Below, piece after piece: positions 1-8,365 of a DNA stretch of 64,000 nt; within the stretch, counting starts at the first letter, position 1, and every line of letters begins with the position of its first letter. Origin of the DNA: Aurantiochytrium sp. KH105 (Eukaryota; Sar; Bigyra; Thraustochytrida; Thraustochytriidae); assembly GCA_003116975.1 (NCBI GenBank), contig BGKB01000050.1, positions 124,001-188,000 on the forward strand, written 5' to 3'. Made by a program: the position numbers and the translations under genes. A model generated the notes under the pieces. The model did no database searches. It had not been told where the DNA came from and saw only the letters and a list, made by a program, of their open reading frames with translations.

Positions 1-811
1 GCGTTGAGCGGGGGAACACCTCAGAGCGAGGTGGATGGCGGGATAATAGGTGACCAGATGGTTGCTGGCCAGCGGAGCGCGCGCCACTCATGATTGGACC
101 GCCCGTCTGACCCGCCTGAGCCACTTGACCCGCCTGACCCGCCTGACCCGCCTGACCCGCCTGACCCGCCTGGCGAAGCTTGCGCTTGCTCAAGGCCTCT
201 GCTCGTTTCGCCGCAATTTCCGCTTTGGAGCGACGGGGGCGCATGCCGCGGGCGGGCGCTGCCTGAGGACCAGCCGCAGAGATTGTGACCGAAGACAATG
301 TGCGCGCTGGCGGCTGACGGGGTCGTTTCGCAAGATTATGTGTAAGTTGATCAAGAAGACTGTTGATTCCAGGGTCGGTATCGCCTCGCGCAGCCCTCTC
401 AGCGCCAAGAGCATCCAGTCTGGGCCCAAGATTGACGGCTATATTCTCTGAGGAATCTTTTGGTGCATTTTCCTCGTACACCCACTGTCGAAGCAAGGTG
501 TTGTTGTTCTCCTGGTTGTGCTCACTGCTCTGATGCGAAAGGCTATTGCGGTCGGCGATGGCACCGGCGTGGGCCTGTCCGTGTGACAAAGGTCCAGCGA
601 GCCGCGGTCGCTTGCCGCCCTGACCCTGGTGGACACGGGAAAGCACCTCGTCGAGGTTGTTGAGCTCCGTCGCTGGGTGCGCCGTGCTTCGAGCCATGCG
701 CTTTCGGTCCGTGGACGGGGCGCGCTCGTGCCAGGACACCATGGTCGCCTGTCTTGGCGTGCCTACCTGCGGCGACGACACGGGCGTCACGCCCGTGTAC
801 TCGTCCTCCAT
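1..811 (-). CDS. Partial gene, N-terminal 270 residues, possible DNA-repair/helicase protein (C-terminus off the left edge)
   Basis: Reading the minus strand from the ATG at 811-809 gives 270 codons without a stop to the window edge, so the gene is cut by the boundary. The product starts MEDEYTGVTPVSSPQ and is hydrophilic and disordered-looking. At residues 195-214 it has a basic amphipathic stretch, SKAEIAAKRAEALSKRKLRQ. This resembles the RPA32-binding helix known from SMARCAL1, XPA and UNG2 (pattern I-x-x-x-R/K-x-x-A-L-x-x-R). It is followed by about six Gln-Ala-Gly repeats (residues 214-231) encoded by a 9-nt tandem repeat. No catalytic domain lies inside the window. A SNF2-type or other replication/repair protein is inference only; any disordered nuclear protein is possible. 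The gene is divergent from the ankyrin gene at 1668. Confidence 0.6.
   Translation of the reverse strand, partial: MEDEYTGVTPVSSPQVGTPRQATMVSWHERAPSTDRKRMARSTAHPATELNNLDEVLSRVHQGQGGKRPRLAGPLSHGQAHAGAIADRNSLSHQSSEHNQENNNTLLRQWVYEENAPKDSSENIAVNLGPRLDALGAERAARGDTDPGINSLLDQLTHNLAKRPRQPPARTLSSVTISAAGPQAAPARGMRPRRSKAEIAAKRAEALSKRKLRQAGQAGQAGQAGQAGQVAQAGQTGGPIMSGARSAGQQPSGHLLSRHPPRSEVFPRST
102..172. repeat. 9-nt tandem repeat CGCCTGACC, coding for (Gln-Ala-Gly)n on the minus strand
   Basis: Five perfect and several imperfect copies of CGCCTGACC. The 9-nt unit keeps frame with the minus-strand ORF, so copy number can vary without disrupting it. Confidence 0.9.
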
Positions 812-1125
812 CGTCGCAGGCGCAAAGAGATCTGAAAAATTGGGCAAGCTAGAAGCTTCGCGCGCTCTCGGCACGCTCTCGTCTCGGCCACCCTCGTAGC
901 TAGCTCGCTATTTGAGCAACCGTTCGCGCAGGGGCTGTTTCTCTGGGCCTGGCCGGGCGTCGCCGCGCCTCGTCGCCGCCGCTGCCACCGTCTCGCGCCT
1001 CGCCGCGCCGCGCCGCGCCGCCCTCGCTCGGCGCGAACCTCTTCTTTGCGGGCGTCTGCCTCGCTGCCAAACGCCCTTGGTGGTTTGATGAGTCGGGGCT
1101 CGCTCGAATTTTTCAAATTCAAATC

Positions 1126-1151
1126 TAAACCTAACATACCCTAACCTAACC
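1126..1151 (-). promoter_or_regulatory. Telobox-like motif cluster (GGTTAGGTTAGGGTA on the minus strand)
   Basis: On the minus strand the segment reads CGGTTAGGTTAGGGTATG followed by TTAGGTTTA, about 315 bp upstream of the ATG at 811. The same two elements, CGGTTAGGTT and GTTAGGGTA, recur at 35463-35504 in another divergent promoter. Telobox-type elements are known promoter motifs in plants and yeast. A regulatory role here is inference; an interstitial telomere remnant is the alternative. Confidence 0.35.
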
Positions 1152-1612
1152 GTCGCTTTTCTTCCCCGTTCGCAAGAGAACGGGAAAGAAGACAGAAAGA
1201 AAAAAAGAAAAAGCAAGGTAGCAAGAAAGATAGGCAGAACATGCTCAGCGGGCGAGCGAGCTGAGAGATTGGCAACATGCCACGCCCGCTTCCTCAATCT
1301 TCTTCTTCTTTTTCTTCTTCAGCAGCATACGCAGCGTACGCAACAGCAGAAGTAGCAGTGGCATGTAGTTGAAGGCGAAGCAGCCGCAGCCGCGCTTAGA
1401 ACAGATCCGTTTCCGATACATACATAAATTTAGTGTGTACTAGACTAGAACGGTGCGCGAGGGGTCCGCGAACGGAGCGCGTGAGAGTCAAAGGAGAGGC
1501 TCGGAAAAGCGATGATAGCTTGCACTTGAGGAGGGCTCGGACGCGAGGCCGGTACGGTAGCAATAGAAGAAACATGCCGCCAAAAGTGCGGGATAATTGC
1601 CGGACGCCTTGA

Positions 1613-1634
1613 ACGCGCGCGCGCGCGCGCGCGC
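1613..1634. repeat. Alternating (CG)n tract
   Basis: About 11 CG dinucleotides lie 34 bp upstream of the ankyrin-gene ATG. Such tracts can adopt Z-DNA. Confidence 0.85.
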
Positions 1635-1667
1635 TCGTGAGGCGAGAAGAGAAGAGTAGAGTAGAGA

Positions 1668-4571
1668 ATGCAGTCTTCAACGGAGACGGACTCTGTCGCG
1701 TCGACGAAGAAGACAAATTTTGGCTTGGCCGATGTGCACTCGAAGATGCAACAGAAGCTCGCCGAAGCCGAGGAGGCACGTAGACGCGCGAGCGAGGAAG
1801 CGGCGCAAAGGCGACGCGAGGAGAGCAAATGGTACCGTGCCATCAAGGCCGAGGAAGAACGCCTTGTGGACATCCGAAGTCGAGAGGCTGAAGGCTATCC
1901 TCACTGGAGCGCCAAAGATTTCGGCGGTGCCTACCACTCGAGCCGCATTGCCAACAAGTTTCCCATTGCAGGGAGCGCTATTGAACTGGAACGCGTCCGC
2001 AAAAGCGGAATCGTGACCCGCAAGGATCGGGAGGCTCGCGAACTTGCCGAGGTCCAGCTAACGCATGAATACCGTGCGCGAGCCAAGGGCGTGTTTGCCG
2101 AGCAACGCGAAGCCTTCAAGGGCCGATATTCGACGCGTGTCTATCTCGAGGAAGATGTCATGTCAGCGCTTGGTCGGCGAGACGTGGAACTTGCACACCT
2201 ACGCAAGCGATTTCGACGTGAACGCGACGCCTTCTCATGCAAAGACGGAACCCCTCTCGTGGGTTTCATGGCCGCGGTGCGCGCTGGCGAGCTGGAAAAG
2301 GTGCAAGGCATGCTCAATCGCGGAGAGGTTGACATTAATGAGGTGGGGTCATTCAATCAAGGCGAGACAGCGCTGATGGAGGCCTGCAAACATGGCCGCG
2401 TCACGATGGCAAATATGCTCCTTGACTTGGGAGCGGATCCCAATCAAAAGAGTGCTCGCGGCGAGGGCACATTGCACATGGTATGGTATCCCGTATTGCA
2501 GGACGGCGGCAAGGCCTGCCAAGGCCTGCACCGTGTGGTGGCGCTGCGCAACGTTTACAGCTTGCTGGAGCGACTGTTCGCCGAGGGCGCAGATCCAGGA
2601 ATGCTCAACCCGTCGCTGCAATCAACCCTTCATATCGCGGCTGCAGAGCAGTGCACGGCCATTTGTGATCTTATTCTGCGTGCGGGGGAGCCGTATCTGC
2701 TGGATCTTAAAGACAGCCAGGGACAAACTCCGCTTGACGTGGCGCCGAGCGCGACACACGAGTCGAGCAAGCTCTTGCGCAATTGGCGTGCCTGTGTCAA
2801 GGGCAACAAATTGACAGATTTTCAAAAGGCTTGGTTTCACTACATGAATGCGCCTGCTGTGGGACCTCGTCTTGCAATCCGCCCGAGCGCAGGAAAGGTT
2901 ATTAATGAACTCCGCGTGAGTGACTTTCGTCGGCATGCTGGTACGGCGCTGCGGGACGGAATCGCTTCTCGAAGACACGAGGAAATCGAGGCAGACCGCA
3001 CAAAAGCAAGCGCTGGCTTCAGCGAGAGCGAGGGGTCTTTGACCAACAAGCGACCCGTTGCAGAGTACGTACAACTTGCGCAAAAACGGTACACGGCAAC
3101 GTTTCGCGCCAAGGTCGAGCAAGAACGAAAGATGCTCAAACCTTCGGACCGCAAACTCACGCTCGTGGAGTACCTCGTGGGCGTCGAGGCGCGCAAACGG
3201 GCCGCGGAGCTCGACAGAAAAAGCAAGACGCGCGGAAGCCACGGACGTCTATTGACACGCCGAAAAGCCGTGGCTCATGCCCTTTTAGCAGACACCTATC
3301 GCGGCGGCGCGGAGCGCGTGCGAAGACGCGACCTCGAAGACGTCCCACTCGAGGCGACTGACGACGAACACGTTGCCGCAGACGTTCTGCAGAATAATGT
3401 GCTTCGAAGACCATGGACGGTTTCAGCAATTGGTCGATCGGGAGGCGCCTTTCACCCGCGCGTTCTGGGTCGCGTCGTGAGGAATGTGCGTGGCACACCA
3501 GAGAACGCAAGTGCAATGGCAAGAATTTCCAGCCACTACGCACAGCGTGCGGCGAGTGTCACGCACATCACCTCAGCAATGCAAGCGGACGAGCAGGCCG
3601 ATGAGGTCGAAGCTGAGGTGGCCGTCTCAACGCCGCAGACGAACACGGCGACGATGATGCCGACTGCAAAGGAGCGACTCACCCGTCGCATGACGGTGAG
3701 ATTGGCCAACGTCCAAGAGGACGAGAACATTGTGGGATCGCGTCCCCTGCACCTTGATCAAGGCAAAGAGGAGAAATCCGATTCTAGAGAAGAAGAAATT
3801 GCGCAAGGTTTTGCCAACGGAGGAGCTTCGCGGAACAAGTCTCGTCGAAAGGGCGCCATTGCACAAAACGCGAATGCGCTCAAGGCGACTCAAGAGAGCG
3901 TTGAGGCGGCGGAGAAGAACCTTCGATACAATGGCGGAAGAGATAAAGAAGATTCGTCTTCTGACCAAGGGTCGAAGGTAGGGTCTTTGCGACCTGGGGC
4001 AAACGCCACATATCGCTCAAAACACGTACCTGCAGCGCTCATGCCTCCACAGTACAATATGCGCGAGGTGCTCAGCTCTCTTACTCTCGATGCGAACGGA
4101 AAGTCGACGTATACGCGCGTCGAGGTCGCCAGTGTGCTCACTTTGCTGCGCGCTCGTCTTCCGGGCGATGTTCTTTCTTCGCAGCTCAGCAACGCCATTC
4201 TTCGCGCAATCCATCATGACGAGCGCACCGATGCAGGCAATGTGACCGTCGAGGAGCTGAGAGACCAGTTCAGCGACTTTCACCTGAATAAGAAGCCCGT
4301 TGACACCACGCCCGTCTTTGACGCGCTCGAAAAGAGTCTGAATGCCAGGTTCCGAGAAGAGCAGTTTCATGCGAGCCTGGGACCATACCACGTATACTCT
4401 ACGGACGACTTGCAGCGTCCGGGACCGTACATGGCGCGGCCCGCGAACACGCAACCTTGGTTAGGATCGCACGTTCGACTTGACCGGAATCGCGTGCTGC
4501 GCGATCGTCATCACGACGAGAATCCCTTGCACGCCTCGGCCTTTGGCGTCATGCGGTCCAAGGTCACCTGA
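1668..4571 (+). CDS. Ankyrin-repeat protein with coiled coil and degenerate EF-hand-like region, 967 aa
   Basis: The gene is intronless and begins at ATG 1668 in the context GTAGAGAATG. Residues 20-70 form a charged Ala/Glu/Arg coiled coil. Residues about 194-374 hold ankyrin repeats, recognisable in ETALMEACKHGRVTMANMLL, STLHIAAAEQ and GQTPLDV. A long charged, disordered middle follows. Around residues 800-870 a helical region with LDANGKSTYTRVEV and a later D-x-x-N-V-T-V-E-E-L looks like degenerate EF hands. The C-terminus (residues 900-967, Pro/Arg/His-rich) is conserved-looking but unrecognised. The layout resembles ankyrin/EF-hand proteins found in ciliated protists, so a cytoskeletal or flagellar scaffold role is plausible but unproven. 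An AATAAA overlaps the stop at 4573-4578. Confidence 0.85.
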   Translation: MQSSTETDSVASTKKTNFGLADVHSKMQQKLAEAEEARRRASEEAAQRRREESKWYRAIKAEEERLVDIRSREAEGYPHWSAKDFGGAYHSSRIANKFPIAGSAIELERVRKSGIVTRKDREARELAEVQLTHEYRARAKGVFAEQREAFKGRYSTRVYLEEDVMSALGRRDVELAHLRKRFRRERDAFSCKDGTPLVGFMAAVRAGELEKVQGMLNRGEVDINEVGSFNQGETALMEACKHGRVTMANMLLDLGADPNQKSARGEGTLHMVWYPVLQDGGKACQGLHRVVALRNVYSLLERLFAEGADPGMLNPSLQSTLHIAAAEQCTAICDLILRAGEPYLLDLKDSQGQTPLDVAPSATHESSKLLRNWRACVKGNKLTDFQKAWFHYMNAPAVGPRLAIRPSAGKVINELRVSDFRRHAGTALRDGIASRRHEEIEADRTKASAGFSESEGSLTNKRPVAEYVQLAQKRYTATFRAKVEQERKMLKPSDRKLTLVEYLVGVEARKRAAELDRKSKTRGSHGRLLTRRKAVAHALLADTYRGGAERVRRRDLEDVPLEATDDEHVAADVLQNNVLRRPWTVSAIGRSGGAFHPRVLGRVVRNVRGTPENASAMARISSHYAQRAASVTHITSAMQADEQADEVEAEVAVSTPQTNTATMMPTAKERLTRRMTVRLANVQEDENIVGSRPLHLDQGKEEKSDSREEEIAQGFANGGASRNKSRRKGAIAQNANALKATQESVEAAEKNLRYNGGRDKEDSSSDQGSKVGSLRPGANATYRSKHVPAALMPPQYNMREVLSSLTLDANGKSTYTRVEVASVLTLLRARLPGDVLSSQLSNAILRAIHHDERTDAGNVTVEELRDQFSDFHLNKKPVDTTPVFDALEKSLNARFREEQFHASLGPYHVYSTDDLQRPGPYMARPANTQPWLGSHVRLDRNRVLRDRHHDENPLHASAFGVMRSKVT

Positions 4572-5129
4572 TAATAAACATGATCTTTATTCTTGCAAGC
4601 CTACAAGGCCTATACATTGACGTGAGACGCTGCGTGACCGACCGCCGTCGGCGCGTTGAAGAAGGCGTCTATTTGCTGTCCGCAGACCATGTCCGGCAGC
4701 GGAACGAGGAGCTGACCTTCCTGGCCGTGACCAAACGCGACGAGCCAGCTCCTCAGTCGGCTTCCCGCGCAGTCCAAGGTGGAGATGCCTATCGTACTCC
4801 TACGTAAACCCGTACGGGACCCAAGTGGTGGTAGGACCAAGCGAATCCCGGAGGCTATCTTCCTTGTGGTAGGCCTAGGCTAGCGACCGACCATCGTTGT
4901 CGACCCCCATTGACAGTGAATTTGGGGCGCGACGCCAGCAGCGAGAGGCCGCACTCGCAAACGCACGCTCCCTCCTCGCTGTCGCTCGCAGTTGCAGGAG
5001 GCGGGAACAAGGCAGCTGCAGCTGCAGTTGCGTGCAGAGCCCGATCGCCTCGAACCTCTTGACACTTCTGGCTCGTGGCAGAGTGATCAGAGGACGATCG
5101 ATCGCAAGACAAGTGGAGCAAGAATCAGC
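4572..5129. other. Intergenic, upstream of first SDR gene
   Basis: Contains the ankyrin-gene 3' end and the promoter/5' UTR of the first dehydrogenase. CAGCTGCAGCTG palindromes lie at about 5012-5027 and a GATCGATCG stretch lies close to the start codon; both have counterparts upstream of the second copy. No credible gene. Confidence 0.6.
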
Positions 5130-6040
5130 ATGACTTCGAAGAGCTACGCGCTCGTGACCGTAAGTAGAAGAGCTCGGGAAGCTTGAGACGCTGCGCGACG
5201 TGAAAGCGGACAAGAACCTCACGCAAGAGTACTGACAATGCGAATGACCAGGGCGCCTCGAGCGGCATCGGCAGGGCCATCGCCATTCATCTCTCCCGCC
5301 AAAACCTCGGTGTTCTTGCCGTGGCTCGTCGCGAGGAGCAGCTCCAGGAGACGCGCAAGCTCGGTGTGGAGGACAACATTGAAATCGTGGTGGCGGACCT
5401 GACCACGAAAGAGGGACGCGAGTCCGTCGCAGAGGTCGTGCGCTCCAAGTGCTCGAAACAGCTCAAGTATGTGGTGCAAAATGCCGGCGTCATCGGAAAG
5501 CTTGACCAGGCCATCAACCTGAAAGAAGACATGTGGCGGCATGTTTTCGAAGTGAACGTGCACGCGCCCTTTTTCTTGGCGCAGCTTCTCGTTCCCGAAC
5601 TCGCTCCCGATGCACGCGTTCTGCACGTGAGCAGCGGCGCCGCGCATGGGCCCTTCAATGGCTGGACAGCGTACAATGTCTCCAAGGCGGCATTTTACAT
5701 GATGTACCAGTGCATGCGCGACGAGCTTGCGCCCAAGGGCATTCATTTCGGCAGTTTCCAGCCTGGCATTGTCGAGTCCAACATGCAGGAAACGATTCGC
5801 GACGCGACTGCGGAGGAGACGGCCATCATTGAAATGTTCAAGGAGTTCAAGGCCAACCAGTACACGGGCCCAGAGGACAAACCTCACGCGCCCCCCAAGG
5901 GTGGTTTGGACGTCGCCTCCAACGTCGCATTTTTTGTGGATTTTCTGCTCACCAAGGTGCCTGCTGAGGAGTTCTCCTCGCACGGCGAGTGGGATATTTC
6001 TGACGAGTCGCATCATTCCCGCTGGATCACCGAGGAGTAG
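5130..6040 (+). CDS. Short-chain dehydrogenase/reductase, copy 1 (sepiapterin/benzil reductase-like), 272 aa, one intron
   Basis: Exon 1 is 5130-5159 (MTSKSYALVT), a 92-bp intron spans 5160-5251, and exon 2 is 5252-6040. Splicing in phase 0 restores the cofactor motif T-G-A-S-S-G-I-G-R (residues 10-18), which neither exon encodes alone; this fixes the start. Other classical SDR features are NAG at 87-89, Asn112, Ser137/138 and the catalytic Y-x-x-x-K at 151/155 (YNVSK). Length and motifs fit NADP(H)-dependent reductases of the sepiapterin reductase / benzil reductase (YueD, Irc24) group, which reduce carbonyls in the cytosol. The substrate cannot be read from sequence. A near-identical copy follows at 6490 in the same orientation. 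Confidence 0.93.
5160..5251 (+). other. Spliceosomal intron (92 bp) in SDR copy 1
   Basis: Begins GTAAGTAG and ends GACCAG. Removal joins ACC to GGC in phase 0 and completes the Rossmann glycine motif. Confidence 0.93.
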
Positions 6041-6489
6041 ATCTAGCCAGCACCGGTTGAAGATTTTAAAGATCGATTCCTATTCCTTGCCCCACATTTC
6101 TGAAGTGCGCCACCACAAAGCACAAGCCAAAAGCGAGCAAAGAGCACCAGGCTCAGTGCTGACCACGCTCGCGCCATAGACGTTCGCGCTGTCTTTTCTT
6201 ACCCTTCAAAGTTTGTGAAAAAGGTTCGTCATTCTCTCTGGCTTGCCTGCTGCAGCTGCAGCTGACGGCGCCAGAGGGCACAAAGAATAATTCCGGTCGA
6301 ATCCAGATCAGCTTCGGCCAATCGCTGCGAGCAAAGCAAAGAAGAGCAGAGCAGAGCAGAGCAGAGCGGTGCCCCGAAGCGCGCGCTAGAGCGGCACGCA
6401 GACATCCATTTGAGTGTCTGGCTTTCTGGCTTGCTTGCGTTGTGACTGACTGATTGTTCGTTCGATCGATCGGTCGATTGATCGCAAGG
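6041..6489. other. Intergenic between the two SDR copies
   Basis: Holds the 3' flank of copy 1 and the promoter of copy 2, with CAGCTGCAGCTG at about 6249-6262, a (GAGCA)n-like stretch at about 6343-6366 and GATC-rich sequence at 6463-6486. Parts resemble the region upstream of copy 1, so the duplication included promoter DNA. No gene seen. Confidence 0.6.
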
Positions 6490-7399
6490 ATGGCGTCGAA
6501 GAGCTTCGCACTCGTGACCGTAAGTAGACGAGCGCGGGAAGCTTGAGACGCTGTGCGACGCGAACGTGGACGAAGGACTGACTGGCGCAAGAGTCAACGC
6601 GAATAAACAGGGCGCCTCGAGTGGCATCGGCAGGGCTATTGCCGTTCATCTCTCGCGCCAAAACCTCGGGGTTCTCGCCGTGGCTCGTCGCGAGGAGCAG
6701 CTCCAGGAGACGCGCAAGCTCGGTGTGGAAGACAACATTGAAATTGTAGTGGCGGATCTGACCACCAGCGAAGGACGTGAGTCCGTCGCAGAGGTCGTGC
6801 GCTCCAAGTGCTCGAAGCAGCTCAAGTATGTGGTGCAAAATGCCGGCGTCATCGGAAAGCTTGACCAAGCTATCAATCTGAAGGAAGACACGTGGCGCCA
6901 CACCTTTGAAGTGAACGTGCACGCGCCCTTTTTCCTGACACAGCTTCTCGTTCCCGAACTTGCCCCCGACGCGCGCATTCTGCACGTGAGCAGCGGCGCC
7001 GCGCACAAACCTTACAACGGCTGGACATCGTACAATGTCACCAAAGCGGCATTTTACATGATGTACCAGTGCATGCGCGATGAGCTTGCGCCCAAGGGCA
7101 TTCATTTCGGCAGTTTTCAGCCTGGCATCGTCGAGTCCAACATGCAGGAAACCATCCGCAAGGCCACCGCCGAGGAGACGGCCGTCATTGAAAGGTTCAA
7201 GGAGCTCAAGGCCAATCAGTACACGGGCCCAGAGGACAAGCCTCACGCGCCTCCCAAGGGCGGTTTGGACATTGCTCCCAACGTCGCGTTCTTCGTCGAT
7301 TTCTTACTCACCAAAGTGCCTACTGACGAATTCTCCTCGCACGGCGATTGGGACATTCGCGACGAGTCGCACCACTCGCGCTGGATTGCCCAGGAGTAG
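6490..7399 (+). CDS. Short-chain dehydrogenase/reductase, copy 2, 272 aa, one intron
   Basis: Exon 1 is 6490-6519 (MASKSFALVT), the intron is 6520-6610 (91 bp), and exon 2 is 6611-7399. It has the same phase-0 splice and the same motifs as copy 1: TGASSGIGR, NAG, Asn of the catalytic tetrad and Y-N-V-T-K in place of Y-N-V-S-K. Substitutions are few and mostly conservative (for example GPFNGWTAY becomes KPYNGWTSY just before the catalytic lysine), and even the intron is largely conserved. Both copies look functional. The change next to the active site could alter substrate preference (inference). An AATAAA lies at about 7414 in the 3' flank. Confidence 0.93.
6520..6610 (+). other. Spliceosomal intron (91 bp) in SDR copy 2
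   Basis: Begins GTAAGTAG and ends AAACAG. Position, phase and much of the sequence match the intron of copy 1, so it predates the duplication. Confidence 0.93.
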
Positions 7400-7894
7400 G
7401 CGTCTTCTCAAACAATAAAAAAAACAATCAACTTTACATTCAAGACGGCCAAATCTTCATTCACGGTCAGTCGACCAGCAACCATGTGCGAGCGCACGCC
7501 TCATCGGCGACAGAGCGTCGGCCACGGGCGCGGCCCCGCGACTCTCGCGCGTGCCTTTCTTTTTCTCAAACCTCCAAGGCGTCTTAACCTTCTAAAGGCT
7601 CCACAGGTTATGATGCCCGGCGCGTTCCCCTCGCCACCTGGCAAACACTGTTTTGTTTTTTGCCGCTTTCCAATCCAGATCAACTTTTTGCCGCGCGCCG
7701 TCAACGCCGCTCTGCACGCGCCCCCGGAGAGACATCAGCAGCAGCTCGCCTGCCCGCGCCCCGTTCGCCCGCCTGCCCGCTCGCCCGATTGCCTGCGTGA
7801 GCGCGCGCGCGTGCGCAATCTCGCTCGCTTGTGCACCGAGGCGTCAGCAAATTGGACGGAGCCGCCGCCGCGAGTCAAAGCTAGAACAGCCACC
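7400..7894. other. Intergenic / long 5' flank of Sec61 gamma
   Basis: This 495-bp flank contains an open frame in phase with Sec61 gamma from an ATG at 7484. It would add 137 Pro/Arg-rich residues unknown in this family, so I treat it as 5' flank. No other gene seen. Confidence 0.6.
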
Positions 7895-8113
7895 ATGTCG
7901 AGCTCCAGCGCACTCAACGAGAGCGTGATCGAGCCGCTTGTCAAGTTCGCCAAGGACAGCAAGCAGCTCGTCGCCAAGTGCACCAAGCCTGATCGCAAAG
8001 AGTTTGAGGCCACGGCCAAGTCCGTAGCTATGGGCTTTCTTGTCATTGGCATGATCGGTTTCTTTGTCAAGCTCATCCACATCCCAATCAACAACATCCT
8101 CATTGGCAGCTAA
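7895..8113 (+). CDS. SEC61G: Protein transport protein Sec61 subunit gamma (SecE family), 72 aa
   Basis: The small tail-anchored subunit of the ER Sec61 translocon. The start ATG 7895 sits in a good context (GCCACCATGTCG) and gives 72 residues against about 68 in animals. An amphipathic cytosolic helix (residues 8-28) leads into the family signature CTKPDRKEF at 29-37, followed by a single transmembrane helix at about 43-64 and a short lumenal tail. Sec61 gamma clamps the two halves of Sec61 alpha at the ER membrane. Tail-to-tail with PIG-Q (252 bp between stops). Confidence 0.97.
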   Translation: MSSSSALNESVIEPLVKFAKDSKQLVAKCTKPDRKEFEATAKSVAMGFLVIGMIGFFVKLIHIPINNILIGS

Positions 8114-8365
8114 ACGTCCTCTTTCATCTTTACTTCATGTCTCCGCACGGGATTGCGAGCAAACCATGGGCACCTCACATTCAAAACTATAAAAAACAAA
8201 ACAAAAACTAAACCACTATTCACATTGCCCCTGCGCTCTTTGATTTGGTCTCCCTTTCCCTTCTCCTTTCCCCACCCGTTGTTCTTGGCTTTTATTTTTG
8301 AAGAAAAATGCCATGGTGCTGACGATGTATTGCCGCATGCATGGAAAGTCCTGTGCATCGATTGG

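Larger units (their letters stand above)
812..1667. other. Divergent intergenic region, left-edge gene / ankyrin gene
   Basis: This 856-bp region is shared upstream DNA for the left-edge gene (-) and the ankyrin gene (+). It holds a GC-rich block near 960-1030, telobox-like repeats at 1126-1151, purine-rich tracts at 1180-1220 and an alternating CG tract at 1613-1634. Open frames here are compositionally biased and not credible genes. Confidence 0.7.

Noticed and set aside
1126-1151. True telomere end
   Set aside because: Only two or three degenerate TTAGG-type units inside a gene-rich region; at most an interstitial remnant or promoter motif.
7484-7894. N-terminal extension of Sec61 gamma
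   Set aside because: In frame, but adds 137 Pro/Arg-rich residues to a family of about 70 residues; the ATG at 7895 has the better context.
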